64,000 bases of DNA from Powellomyces hirtus (Eukaryota; Chytridiomycota; Chytridiomycetes; Spizellomycetales; Powellomycetaceae). A program made the position numbers and the translations under genes. Numbering within the stretch: position 1 is the stretch's first letter; the number at the start of each line of letters is the position of its first letter. The notes under the pieces are model-generated. The model worked only from the letters and a program-made list of their open reading frames with translations, ran no database searches and was not told the DNA's origin. This document shows, piece after piece, positions 1 through 9,790 of the stretch. The stretch spans positions 496,001 to 560,000 of the forward strand of contig JAHLKG010000016.1 of the NCBI GenBank assembly GCA_025526995.1. Reading direction: 5' to 3'.

Positions 1-49
1 CCAACTCAAGCGGATTCGGATAGTTGTTAACTTCTACTCGTACCGTACC

Positions 50-1753
50 TCAAACTGTAGAGGGTAGTGATGTTTTGTCAGCAAGCATAACAGCTCTGAC
101 ATCACTATACACGGTTGAGTGATCCAAGGTCGCTTTATGAGGTGTCATGTGGTCCATAGCGCCAGAGTCGATGAGGGCTTCATACGGTTGTTCTTGGCGG
201 ACCCAGACGTGTAATGCTTCCACAGCATTTGTGCTAACAGCACCATCAGACGACTGCTTCGTCTTGTTCTTCTCCATCTCGGATTTGAACTTCTTTAACA
301 CTTTGCACTCCTGTGTTCGGTGTTTAGGGTCTCCACAGGCCCAACAACCCGACTTTTGGGTTTGGCCTTTGTTTGATGGAGTAGATTCCTTGTCCTTCTT
401 GCCGTTTGTTGACTTCTCCCCGTGGTTCTTGCCACCCTTTTGTTTCTTAGAGGCGTCAGTGTGTGCGGCACCTGGTCGCGTATCCGTTGAGGTCCCGCTA
501 GGTTTCTTAGCCATGTTGGCGGCGATCCTGGATGCAGCGGCCTGTAAACTGCTCAAATCAGTTATGTTTTCTTCATTAGCCTGAACCAAGGCCGCAAGGT
601 CTGGTGTTAGCGCGTTGATGAAGTAATCCTGAAGGACGTAATCCAGTGTTTTTGGCAGAGAAAATGCCAGCATGTTAAACTGAGTGATGTACTCATCCAT
701 GCGGCCTTTGGGACGCAATTCCCGTAATTTCTGCAGCGAATCCCTAGTGTGGTTTCGTGGCGCGAACCGCACCAGAAGGGCGGACCTAAGACCGGTGTTG
801 GTTCTTCCCGAATCAACGTCTTCAAAGTCATGCCACGTCATAATTGCGTTCCTTTTGTTTGGTGAGAGCGACTGCCACCAAGTGTATGCCCATCCTGTGA
901 GTTTCGTAGCCACAAAATCCACGAGAAACTCGGGCGGAACCATTTTGTACTTCACAACTGTTTCAATCTTGTCGATGAACGTTCGAAGTTTGACCATATT
1001 GGCTTCCCCGTTGTAAGATCCAATATCTTTCAGCGTTCCATCCACGAAGGCCTTCGCACCTCGACTGTCGACGATTTTGGTCGTCACGCTGTGTATGCTT
1101 GATGTCAGTGATGTAGGGCGACGTTCGAATGGAGAACGTTGGTATTCCTGTTGAGCTCCAATCTCCTGATTGTACTCTGTCCACGGTGCAGCGAACCCGT
1201 CGTTGCGAGTGGGTGATGGTGTGCGTACGCGCCGTTGCGCCGTACGTACCTGAGGGTTGACCGGGATATTCACATCCTGATCCATGCGCCATTTCATTTG
1301 GAGCATTTCCGTTAGTTGGGCTAGAGAATTCTCAAGCCGATCTATCCTATCCACGTCCGCCTCACGCGGGCGGACATGCACGGTGTTCGCTGATTCCCCA
1401 CTTGGGAATGCCGCTGGAGTACTGTAGTTGATCGTTCTGTGATCATCTGTACTACTTGATAGGGGACGGGTATCGACCTTGCCATTGCGTCGGTCGATGT
1501 TTCGAGTACGCCCTTCCAATGCGTCGTAGCCCTCGTTGGCGTCGACACTCAAAGGCGTTGGCTCTGCCAGTGTATCGTCACCGGCAGATTTCCCTCCATT
1601 GTCTGGTGATGTCCATTCACCTGGCACTCGTGCGCTCTTCTTAGCGGCACGTTCTACGGCTCGTTGTAGCATGTTGGACCCTGGGGTCTGCCGACCCGTT
1701 AGGCGTCTTAACATACTACGAGTGTACCGGGGGCTCGTTTTGTTGCCTACCAT
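50..1753 (-). pseudogene. Cop-1 gag and start of protease, broken by an in-frame TGA
   Basis: A long frame encodes a capsid-like Gag (a Retrotrans_gag-like stretch with AYTWWQSL and a later LQKLRELRPKGRMDEYITQF block), then a CCHC zinc knuckle CWACGDPKHRTQEC, then a Copia-type aspartic protease start ALIDSGAMDHMT. A TGA at 50-52 ends the frame, but the same frame continues as GTVRVEV to the window edge, so the stop looks like a substitution inside protease. The most upstream Met (1763-1765) lies inside the PBS. I use the next Met at 1751-1753. The Gag resembles the Cop-2 gag fragment at 10203-11057 in layout. Family identity is Copia by the DSGA..HMT protease context; the Gag alone could also be read as Gypsy-like. 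Confidence 0.75.
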
Positions 1754-1755
1754 TT

Positions 1756-1769
1756 TAGGGCTCATAACC
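1756..1769 (-). other. Cop-1 primer-binding site (half-tRNA iMet)
   Basis: Minus strand reads GGTTATGAGCCCTA immediately after the LTR end. It matches the complement of the initiator tRNA-Met anticodon arm CAGGGCTCATAACC at 13 of 14 positions, as in Copia-type half-tRNA priming. Confidence 0.75.
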
Positions 1770-2008
1770 TGTTGGTCTGAGAGTATCTGAGTAGATGATT
1801 GAGGAAGCTTTAGGGTAGTTGACTGAGCAGAACATCGAAGTAACTTAATCCCGCTCTATTGGAGAAAAAGAGAACAGTCCCACCAATATATTAAGTATGG
1901 AAGGAAAACTACTTATATCGGAATAGATCACGTGGGTTCACATGATCGCGTACTATGCCCTGCGATGGCGCAGTTGTGACTCAATGACAGAGTCTGTACG
2001 TGCTAACA
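1770..2008 (-). repeat. Cop-1 5' LTR
   Basis: Minus strand starts TGTTAGCACG and ends CAGACCAACA (TG...CA). It is followed by the PBS. It replaces the end of the Gyp-1 protease frame, which reads into it and stops by chance at 1981. Confidence 0.75.
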
Positions 2009-2670
2009 ATATTGCTTGTGCCGGAGTTGTTTATTGAATCGCTTTGATGAAACGGCTGCAATACCCTGGAATGGTTTCTGTTGCTCTTGTTTGACGCCTT
2101 TGGCAGCTCCGCGGATGGTGAAAGTCTGAGCTTTTTGGATGAATCAGGATTCTGCGCATGCCGCTTGGATGGAAGAGATGAACAGTTGAAAGTTTTTCCA
2201 TCCAAAGTAAACAGGGTGCGGAGTGGTCGCTCAATAGCAACACAGGTGAAAGTACCAATCACTTCGAAGAATGGAAGTCCCAAGATGAGCGGGATTCCAA
2301 TAGGCGCAATCTCGAATTGGAACGAGGCAACGGGATCGTAATCTTGCCAAGCATCATTAACAATTTGGATTGGTTGAGTTGTAAGAGGGGTGATTCGAAT
2401 GGTTTGACCGGCGCCGGTGGTATCGATGTCATACGGTTTGTTGAGAGCCCTTTTTTCGAGTTTCCGTTCGCTAGCGACACGGTCTTGAACGACCATAGTG
2501 TTGCAACCGGTATCTAGGAGGGCTATAATTGGCTCGGTATTCATCTTGACTTGGAAAACCCAACTAGGTGCACTCGAGGCTTTGCCAGGCTGGAGTTGGG
2601 CTTGAAAGTCTGATTGTCGGATGGATGTGGGATTGCCCTTAGGGCTTTCAGGTGGTCGGTTGCATGTCAT
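2009..2670 (-). pseudogene. Gyp-1 retropepsin-like protease, 3' truncated
   Basis: The frame carries a Gypsy-type aspartic protease: active-site motif ALLDTGCNTMVV, later hydrophobic PLILGLPFFEVIG (the ILG..F motif of retropepsins). It is in the +1 frame relative to gag, with about 130 bp between the gag stop and the first Met here. A gag-protease frameshift, or decay, would explain this. The frame is cut at 2008 by the Cop-1 LTR; the last residues of the open frame down to 1981 are LTR sequence. Confidence 0.75.
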
Positions 2671-2800
2671 CCAGGGATATCGGATTCAGGGAAGATGAGA
2701 TTTCCCTTATTGGCCTGAGAGGTGCCGATATCTACTCCCAGCCGTCCAGCAAATCCTGAGATTCATCTTCCTTTCCTTGGTTGTCTTTGACTTTGCTGAT

Positions 2801-3937
2801 TCAACTAATTCTGTTGGTCCGTCCGACTGGATTCTTGCTACTAGTGGCTACTTCCTCAATCGTTTTGCCATTGACGTCTTGTTTAGCGAAGCAATCTTGG
2901 ATGATATGGTTTGTTCGTTCACATCGCTTGCAGAGCATAGCGTTTCCTCGTTTCATAGGTGTCTTAGGAGTTGTCGGCTTACATATAGAAGTTTTTTGAG
3001 AGGTCGTGATAGGATTGGGTACGCCAGATCTCTTCCTAGGCGTCTGCAGGATGAATTGCTTGGATGTTTGTGGTTTGATTGTTGATCTTTGAGGAGTAAC
3101 TGGTGCAGGTTGTTGAAATGTACGTCGAGGAGTACGAGAGGGGGCCTGTTTGATGCCCCAGTAAGGATGGAATCGGGCAGGAGCCTTGGCCTGTGTTTGT
3201 GCGGGAGTAGTAAGATAACTGTCAACTAGGTTGCAAGAGGCTGCTGCGTTCCGGACGCATATCACGGCTAGGGGCCAGGTAACGGCTTGGCCAATGGTGA
3301 GCCTCATTGTCATGAACTTTTGAAGAGCTTGGACAAGATAAAGGCCGTAGGTTGGATTCCGAAGAAGGCCTGCGCAAAAGATGTTGATCATTTCGCTTTC
3401 AAGTAAAAGTCGTTTGGTAGCATTGCCGTTGACGCGCATAGCGATTGATTCAAGATGTTGGTATCTTTTGAGTTCGCGGATATAGTCTTTGAGCGAGTTT
3501 CCAAGTGAAAGGGCCGCCATTTCTTGGTGCAGGCGGTTGGTGACGTTGCAAGGCATCCAGCGTTGGTAGAATTGGGTGGCCCACCAGGCGGCAATGCCTT
3601 CGGCAGGAGCGGCAGGTTGAACATGGAGATTGTTCATGACGGCAGTGTGCCAAGCAACAACTGAAGGGTCCATGTTGGTGATGGCATATTCGTCAAAGTA
3701 GTTGAACTCATTGTAGGCAATGCCAGTGTAAGCCGTGATGAAGTGGTTGCACGCTCTGACGTTTGTAGTAACGAAGAGATCGATCAGCTCCATATCGTGT
3801 TCGCCAGGGAAGTATGGAATCATCTTCATATTGGCGACGAGAGTGGTACGTAAGGTAATTTCGCTAAGCCGATCGCCATTCTGCAGAGCAGGGCCCATGG
3901 CGGGAAAGGTCCAGGCGGCAGGTCCAGGTGCAGCCAT
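2801..3937 (-). CDS. Gyp-1 Gag (378 aa)
   Basis: Uninterrupted minus-strand frame starting with ATG at 3937, 65 bp downstream of the PBS. The middle has a capsid-like helical block (around AAWWATQFYQRWMPCNVTN and SLKDYIRELKRYQHLESIAM). This is followed by a basic, Pro/Thr-rich linker and one CCHC zinc knuckle, CKRCERTNHIIQDC (C-X2-C-X4-H-X4-C), near residues 336-349. This order is typical of Gypsy/Metaviridae Gag: capsid assembly plus nucleocapsid RNA binding. Gag itself looks intact, but the element is not, because protease is truncated downstream. Confidence 0.75.
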   Translation of the reverse strand: MAAPGPAAWTFPAMGPALQNGDRLSEITLRTTLVANMKMIPYFPGEHDMELIDLFVTTNVRACNHFITAYTGIAYNEFNYFDEYAITNMDPSVVAWHTAVMNNLHVQPAAPAEGIAAWWATQFYQRWMPCNVTNRLHQEMAALSLGNSLKDYIRELKRYQHLESIAMRVNGNATKRLLLESEMINIFCAGLLRNPTYGLYLVQALQKFMTMRLTIGQAVTWPLAVICVRNAAASCNLVDSYLTTPAQTQAKAPARFHPYWGIKQAPSRTPRRTFQQPAPVTPQRSTIKPQTSKQFILQTPRKRSGVPNPITTSQKTSICKPTTPKTPMKRGNAMLCKRCERTNHIIQDCFAKQDVNGKTIEEVATSSKNPVGRTNRIS

Positions 3938-4002
3938 TGTGGATCACTATATTTCAATCAAAGAAAAAGCAAAAGGAAGTGAGTTTTGACAGGAGGGACA
4001 AA

Positions 4003-4015
4003 GGTGGTGCTACCA
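4003..4015 (-). other. Gyp-1 primer-binding site (tRNA 3' end, probably iMet)
   Basis: Minus strand TGGTAGCACCACC directly follows the LTR end. It begins with TGG (complement of CCA) and its complement ends GCTACCA, as in eukaryotic initiator tRNA-Met. The identical 13-mer follows the Gyp-2 LTR at 54551-54563. Confidence 0.7.
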
Positions 4016-4442
4016 TGTGAGGAGCCTATGTTTCAAGGCGGAAGGAGTTTTTCGGTTGGAGTAGAAGCTGAGCAAGAGGGAAGATGAAGAGAAGTTGTTT
4101 TCGATGTTCGGATTTTGATGTATTTTATGAAATGATGTCTCCATCCGGGAGGAATTTTCCTCCCCTTTTATATGAGATTCCACGGCCTGACGGTTCTAGC
4201 TGACTTGTGGAGAACGGGAAGATGATCTAGGGATCTATGGCAGTGCAGCGGGGCAGTGTATCTGGACAGTGCAGCTGCGCATTGCGGGGGTATGCTGACT
4301 GAGCTGAGACTTGTGGAGATGCTTATAAGGGATTGGGTAATCGCTTATGAGGCGCGTCTGCCTTAACTTGGGATATGGCGTCTTACTAGCCGAAAAATCA
4401 AGTATAGATATATAAACACGCCATTTGTATCGCCATCTCACA
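4016..4442 (-). repeat. Gyp-1 5' LTR
   Basis: 427 bp; minus strand starts TGTGAGATGG and ends GCTCCTCACA, giving 6-bp inverted ends TGTGAG/CTCACA. The PBS abuts the 3' end. A TATA-rich stretch (plus strand tatagatatataaa, near 4402-4416) lies close to the start. Confidence 0.75.
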
Positions 4443-6326
4443 AGGGATGCCTTGATTGACATGATTTCTGATTCATTCTTTGCAAAAATGAGGAGATCGT
4501 CAACTTAGACAGAGATGTACTGTGATGAGTCACTTTCAGGTAGAGTTCTGATGTAAACGGCATTGTCATTTGCCAGGCGCTTGAATCCCAAGGAGGTCAG
4601 TTCTCTGTGAAGTAGGGAGTACCATTCGTGCGGGGCTTGTTTCAGACCGTAAAGGGTTTTTCAAAGTTGAAGGATGGTCCCAGGCGGAAAGCCAGAGCCT
4701 TCAGGGGCATAGATTAGGATGGTCTCGGTAACAATCCCATTCAGGAATGAAGTTACTACATCTATTTGATGGCGTTTCAAGCCTAGGCGGGCAGCAAAAC
4801 TAAGAAGGACGCGTTGGGTAGCTATCTTGGCAACCGAAGCGTAGGTTTTTGTTGTAGTCGATAGCTTGTTCGAAGCCTTTCACGACAAGCCGGACCTTGT
4901 ATCATTGAGGTTGACCATTCAGGTGTCGCTTAATCTTGAATACCCATTTGGTGTGGATGGGCCGTTCATTGTGCGGTAAGGATTTAGGGTTAATGACTTT
5001 CCACGTTTCATTGGTATGAAGGGACTTCAACTCGGCATTTATGGCCTCGGTCAACTTTGGTGCATCATCTGATGAGAGTGCTTGTTTGTAGGTTTGGGGT
5101 TCTTCAGTACTTGCAGCTGAAAGAGCAATTGCCATCTTCTCATTGATGTACTCTGCAAAGACTGTCAAATGATTGACATTTTTGACCAGTTCCCATGTAT
5201 TTTTTTGGTTTTTGAATCCCAGCCATTTGCAGAGGAATTTGGGGCTTTCTGGACCATCACGTGAGTCAAGGATCTTTTTGACTTTGTAGAGTTCTTTGGG
5301 TGGGATGTAGTCTTTCACTAGTTCGAGTGCTGAGGTTTCGTCGAATGTTACATCGCTGAAAATGACTATTTCTTGACGGTTGTCATCCCAACAGCGGTAA
5401 GCGCCATCAAATTTGTAACCAATGAATTTCATACGTATGGTGCACGGTGCCAACTTCAAAACTTGTTTTCTCTTGACGAGATGCACGAAGGCATCGGTCC
5501 AAATCACGAGAAGGTGAGTAAGTGAGGGCTCTTTGCCGTTGAACCATTCGTACAGTGAGATGTTGTTATTGGACTTGTGGGGTAGGCAATTCCACAAGTA
5601 GACTGATGTAGCCGCTAACTTGGTCCAGAGTTGTTTCAGGATGCCGTGTGAGTTTTCCAATGAACAAACGGTGTCGAACAGGGTGAGGTTGAACCTTTCA
5701 GCTACACTGTTGGACTGTGGGGAATCTGCAGCGGTGAGCTCGTGCAGGATGCCCTTTTTCGAAATGAATTCTTTCAGATTGTGATTGACAAACTCCCCCC
5801 CTCGATCGGAATGAAGTCGTCTGACCCTTTTGTTGGTTTGTTTTTCGATGAAATTGATGAATTCAATCAATTTTGCAGTAGATTTGCTCTTCACCTTCAA
5901 GAAGAAGATCCATGTGAAGCGTGAATAGTCATTGATCACAACAAGGGCATATTTCTCATCGCCAACCGCGGGTATGTGCAGACCGTTTAGGTTGAAATGT
6001 AGGCGATTGAGTGGCATCTTGGACTGTGTCATCCTACCGTTGAATGGTGAGCGCTTGTGCTTACCAAACTCGCAACCTTTGCAGACCTTGTTGGTCAATG
6101 GGAGCTTGAGTTGCTTCATGATGTGAGTGCCAGGATGGCCCAAACGGTGATGCCAGAGGGTTCCTTCGTTGACAGGAGAACAGGGACCAGAACGAGCCCC
6201 AGAAGAGGCCGCTGAAGCAGCAGCGGAGGCAGTGCTAAAGCTGCCTGCCCCGGCTGGTGCTTGTGCCCCGCCCCCTCTGCAGGGGTGCATGCCCCCCCCC
6301 CCCCCCCTCCTTTCTGAGAGCACCAA
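4443..6326 (-). pseudogene. Cop-2 left-arm pol: integrase, chromodomain, partial RT
   Basis: The main frame (4902-6326) opens in a Gly-rich run from the G/C tract. It then holds the integrase zinc region (GTLWHHRLGHPGTH with C..C in NKVCKGCEFGK), a DDE core (ALVVINDYSRF, LHSDRGGEFVNH, SPQSNSVAERFN), the YRCWDDNRQEIVIFSDVTFDE block, a chromodomain, and the RT entry IHTKWVFKIKRHLNGQPQ. A TGA follows. RT continues in other frames to 4443 (LYGLKQAP and DDLLIF are visible), so it is dead. The catalytic D, D and E of integrase are still present. Confidence 0.8.
5136..5294 (-). other. Chromodomain between integrase and RT (left arm)
   Basis: About 53 residues starting ELYKVKKILDSRDGPE, with FLCKWLGF and NTWELVKNV. 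These match the chromodomain pattern (Y-x-V-E-x-I-L-D-x-R ... Y-L-V-K-W-x-G-[YF] ... T-W-E-P) as known from HP1 and Gypsy chromoviruses. The three aromatic-cage positions read Y, W, F. In the family such domains bind methylated histone H3 tails. Targeting by this one is inference. Confidence 0.8.
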
Positions 6327-6403
6327 GGGGGGGGCCCCCCGCCGTTCTGGTTGACGGCGGGGACGACCCCTCGGTGCTCTTGGCAGGGGGGGGGGGGAGG
6401 CAT
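6283..6403. repeat. GC-tract foldback
   Basis: An imperfect inverted repeat of about 55-60 bp per arm. The core stem is CCCCGCCGT (6337-6345) with ACGGCGGGG (6354-6362). Next outward, GAGAGCACCAAGGGG (6316-6330) pairs with CCCCTCGGTGCTCTT (6367-6381). Outermost, a long C tract (about 6292-6307) pairs with a G tract (about 6386-6397). It replaces the expected Cop-2 gag-protease region. Origin unknown. Confidence 0.7.
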
Positions 6404-6460
6404 CCTCCCCTTCAACTTGGTGGGAGCCACCCAGCGAGGATGGGGCCGACGTTCCCCAAT

Positions 6461-6496
6461 GGGGCCAACCAGCCCCGATTTGGGGCGGCTGGCCCC
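6461..6496. repeat. Second short GC-rich hairpin
   Basis: GGGGCCAACCAGCCCC followed after a 5-base loop by GGGGCGGCTGGCCCC, an imperfect stem of about 15 bp close to the larger foldback. Confidence 0.55.
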
Positions 6497-6509
6497 TCGA
6501 CTGGAGTGG

Positions 6510-6720
6510 ATGTAGCAGAACACGTGACTGAGATACCGGTAGCGTCTGTCAACAGGATTCATCTCATCCACGTCGGCATCTGCTTTGTGGGAATCATGGT
6601 AGATTGAGGCATCGATATTAACGTCTTCTTCAGCGTCAAGACCCGTTTGGCTTCTCATGTGGCTTGACGGGCTTGTTGGCGGGTCTGCAGCCCTTGAATG
6701 GGAGATCTTGCAGTAGGCAT
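6510..6720 (-). pseudogene. Cop-2 gag N-terminal remnant (left arm)
   Basis: Downstream of the PBS on the minus strand an ATG at 6718-6720 opens MPTARSPIQGLQTRQQAR, which stops at TGA after 21 codons and continues in frame to a further TGA. Its basic, Arg/Gln-rich start resembles the N-terminus of the Cop-1 Gag in composition and in distance from the PBS. The capsid, zinc knuckle and protease that should follow are absent. Function is assigned by position only. Confidence 0.4.
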
Positions 6721-6820
6721 CTTGACAGCGTGCTCGGTTCTTTCTTGGCACTTGAATTCAACGGAAGACTGGTAGTTTCCAGGTTTTACGAAGGGAGAAT
6801 GATTCAAATTCGACCGGTCT

Positions 6821-6834
6821 CAGGGCTCATAACC
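6821..6834 (-). other. Cop-2 left-arm primer-binding site
   Basis: Minus strand GGTTATGAGCCCTG is a 14 of 14 match to the complement of the initiator tRNA-Met anticodon arm, at the end of the truncated LTR. Confidence 0.75.
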
Positions 6835-6976
6835 CATTGGAGAGATCGGCGTTCCCAGTACTTTATCGGAAATGCAGAGGATTGGACGAATTTGAGGCAG
6901 TCTGCTTGTATTGCCTTCGTAGGGGGGGTTGACAGAGCTCTTCTGTGATGCAGTTGACGGTGTAGCGTTGTCAGAC
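6835..6976 (-). repeat. Cop-2 5' LTR, last 142 bp
   Basis: Matches the last part of the full Cop-2 LTR at 9791-10154 from TCTGACAACGCTACACC to TCTCCAAT. The match stops at about 6976, where plus-strand pol of the right arm begins, marking a rearrangement breakpoint. Confidence 0.7.
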
Positions 6977-9751
6977 GAAGCCGGCACAAATGCCGCTGGC
7001 GCCGCCGCTTTGTCAGCTTCTTCTGGGGCTGGATCTGGTCCCTCTTCCCCTGTCAACTAAGGAACCCTCTGGCGTCACCGTTTGGGCCATCCCGGTACTC
7101 ACATCATGAAGCAACTCAAGCTCCCAATGACCAACAAAGTCTGCAAAGGTTCCGAGTTTGGTAAGCACAAGCGCTCACCATCCAACAGTACAATGACACG
7201 GTCCAAGACGCCACTCGATCGCCTACATTTCGACCTAAACGGTCCGCACATACCCGCGGTTGGCGATGAGAAATATGCCCTCGTTGTGATCGATGACTAT
7301 TCATGCTTCACATGGATCTTCTTCTTCTTGAAGACAAAGAGGGAATCTACTGCAAAATTGATTGAATTCATCGATTTTATCAAAAATCAGACCAACAAAC
7401 GGGTCAGACGACTTCATTCCGATCGAGGGAGGGAGTTTGTCAATCACAATCTGAAAGAATTCATTTCGAAAAAGGGCATCCTGCACGAGCTCACCGCTGC
7501 AGATTCCCCACAGTCCAACAGTGTAGCTGAAAGGTTCAATCTCACCCTGTTCGACACCGTTTGCTCATTGGAACACTCATACAGCATCCTGAAACAACTT
7601 TAGACTGATTTAGCAGCCACATCAGTCTACTTGTGGAATCGCCTACCCCACAAGTCCAATAACAACATCTCACTGTACGAATGGTTCAACGGCAAAGAGC
7701 CCTCACTTACTCACCTTCTCGTGATTTGGACCGATGCCTTTGTGCATCTCGTCAAGGGAAAACAAGTTTTGAAGTTGGCACCGTGCACCATACGTATGAA
7801 ATTCATTGGTTACAAATTTGATGGCGCTTACCGCTGTTGGGATGACAACCGTCAAGAAATAGTCATTTTCAGCGATGTAACATTCGACGAAACCTCAGCC
7901 CTCGAACTAGTGAAAGACTACATCCCACCCAAAGAACTCTACAAAGTCAAAGAGATCCTTGACTCACGTGATGGTCCAGAAAGCCCCAAATTCCTCTGCA
8001 AATGGCTGGGATTCAAAAACCAAAAAAGTACATGGGAACTGATCAAAAATGTCAATCATTTGACAGTCTTTGCAGAGTACATCAATGAGAAGATGGCAAT
8101 TGCTCTTTCAGCTGCAAGTACTGAAGAACCCCAAACCTACAAACAAGCACTCTCATCAGATGATGCACCAAAGTTGACCGAGGCCATAAATGCCGAGTTG
8201 AAGTCCCTTCATATCAATGAAACGTGGAAAGTCATTAACCCTAAATCCTTACCGCACAATGAATGGCCCATCCACACCAAATGGGTATTCAAGATTAAGC
8301 GACACCTGAATGGTCAACCTCAATGATACAAGGTCCGGCTTGTCGTGAAAGGCTTCGAACAAGGTATTGACTACAACAAAAACCTACGCTTCGGTTGCCA
8401 AGATAGCTACCCAACGCGTCCTTCTTAGTTTCTCTGCCCGCCTAGGCTTGAAACGCCATCAAATAGATGTAGTAACTTCATTCCTGAGTGGGATTGTTAC
8501 CGAGACCATCCTAATCTATGCCCCTGAACGCTCTGGCTTTCCGCCCGGGACCATCCTTTGACTCCAAAAGGCCCTTTACGGTCTGAAACAAGCCCCGCGC
8601 GAATGGTACTCCCTACTTCACAAGGAACTGACCTCCTTGGGGTTCAAACGCCTGGCAAATGACAATGCCGTCTACATCAGAACTCTACCTGAAAGTGACT
8701 CATCGCAATGCATCTCCGTCTACATTGACGATCTCCTCATTTTCACAAAGATCGAGTCGGAAATCTCGTCAATCAAGACATCCCTGCACAACGGGTTCAA
8801 CATGACAGACCTAGGCAAAGTCAATCACTACCTTGGAATGAGAGTTCGACGCAATTACTCAAGGCACGTCATCTACCTCGATCAAGAGTCAGATGTAAAT
8901 GACATCCTCGAGCGCTTTGGTATGCAAGATTGCAAGGCCGTCAATACTCCAATGGACCAAACCAAGCTCAAACCCTACAAAGTCGAAAATACAAAGACTT
9001 TGCCAAACCCGCAAGAAGGAGAATATTGCAAAATCGTTGGTTTTATCATGTACCTAATGATATGCACGCGCCCTGACATTGCTGTCGCGGTCAGTATGTT
9101 TTCTCGCTTTGCAAGCACCCCTTTGTGTCAATATCTGCAAGCTGCAAAGCGTGTTCTTTGCTACCTACGGGGAACATCAGATTACAGCCTCTGCATCGGC
9201 GGAAATAACGTTACCCTTCGCAGTTACAGCGACGCTGATTGGGGAAACAACATCCTTGACCGACGGTCGATCACTGGCTACCTTTTCTACATTGGAAATG
9301 CGGGCCCTGTCACGTGGGCTTCGAAGCACCAACCCACCGTTGCTCTCTCATCTACCAAAGCTGAATGCATGGCACTTTCCTTCGCCACTCAAGAAACAAT
9401 CCGGCTTTGCTCACTTCTGCAAATACTCCAAATCCCCAATATCTCAATGAAAATGCTCGACCCACAACAATCTACAAAGACAATCAGTCATGCATCTCGT
9501 TGGCATTGAACCCCGTGCATCACGCCCGTACCAAGCACATCGACATTTGACATCACTTCATCCATGATCACATCAACAAGGAGATTCATCTGGAGTACTT
9601 ACCCACCGCTGAAATGGTGGCCAACTCACTTACGAAGCCTTTACTGGCCCCGGCATTTAAATACCATCGCAAAAGCATGTGCGTCAAGCACTACGATAAC
9701 ACCATCATGCCAATGACAAAAGCGTCCATGACGGAGCTCCTGAATGAGTAA
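6977..9751 (+). pseudogene. Cop-2 right-arm pol: integrase, chromodomain, RT, RNase H
   Basis: Domains in order: zinc region GHPGTHIMKQLKLPMTNKVC (near 7080-7145), integrase DDE core (VVIDDYSCF, LHSDRGREFVNH, SPQSNSVAERFN), chromodomain 7934-8094, RT (TKWVFKIKRHLNGQPQ, IDVVTSFLSG, ALYGLKQAPREWYSLL, YIDDLLIF), RNase H (SYSDADWGN, SSTKAECMAL, YKDNQSC) and the Copia tail YLPTAEMVANSLTKPL ending in TAA at 9749-9751. Breaks: TAG near 7600, TGA at 8324-8326 (shared with the left arm), a stop after the YAPERSGFPPGTIL block, a frameshift near 9440-9470, and TGA near 9548. It is clearly inactive. Confidence 0.8.
7934..8094 (+). other. Chromodomain between integrase and RT (right arm)
   Basis: The same domain as in the left arm, with a few differences (KEILDSR, STWELIKNV). 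Y, W and F cage positions and the TWE signature are kept. It lies just after the YRCWDD...FSDVTFDE integrase block and before the RT entry TKWVFK. Confidence 0.8.
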
Positions 9752-9780
9752 AATCCCTTCACTGCAGATCAATTGCTCGG

Positions 9781-9790
9781 ACAGGGGGTG
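9781..9790 (+). other. Cop-2 polypurine tract
   Basis: ACAGGGGGTG immediately before the LTR, the expected plus-strand primer position. Confidence 0.65.

Larger units (their letters stand above)
1..2008 (-). mobile_element. Cop-1: Copia-type LTR retrotransposon, 5' part only
   Basis: Read on the minus strand: a 239-bp LTR (1770-2008), a tRNA primer-binding site directly after it, then a gag-protease frame that runs off the left edge. The LTR ends in TGTT/AACA and the PBS abuts it, so the 5' boundary is well supported. The element interrupts the Gyp-1 protease frame at 2008/2009, so it is younger than Gyp-1. The target-site duplication cannot be tested because the other end is outside the window. 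Confidence 0.8.
2009..4442 (-). mobile_element. Gyp-1: Gypsy-type LTR retrotransposon, LTR-gag-protease part
   Basis: Order on the minus strand: LTR 4016-4442, PBS 4003-4015, leader, gag 2801-3937, protease 2009-2670, then cut by Cop-1. RT, RNase H and integrase would lie beyond Cop-1, outside the window. Its LTR start interrupts the Cop-2 left-arm RT at 4442/4443, so it inserted into Cop-2 after that element existed. The right Cop-2 arm lacks this insertion. Confidence 0.8.
4443..6976 (-). mobile_element. Cop-2 left arm: degenerate Copia element
   Basis: Minus strand, 5' to 3': truncated LTR (6976-6835), PBS (6834-6821), a short gag remnant, a GC-rich foldback block, then integrase, chromodomain and the first half of RT, cut at 4442 by the Gyp-1 LTR. 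Most of gag and protease is missing. It is an inverted partner of the plus-strand copy at 6977-10202. The arms match from the integrase zinc region to the RT YxDD region and share an inactivating TGA. Confidence 0.75.

Noticed and set aside
6513..6555. Plus-strand similarity to the Cop-2 LTR near 9866-9900
   Set aside because: Only a weak match around CGTGAC..GATACCGGTA; too short to call an LTR fragment.
6116..6751. 211-aa frame through the GC block
   Set aside because: Composition-driven frame across homopolymer tracts; only its start overlaps a plausible gag remnant in another frame.
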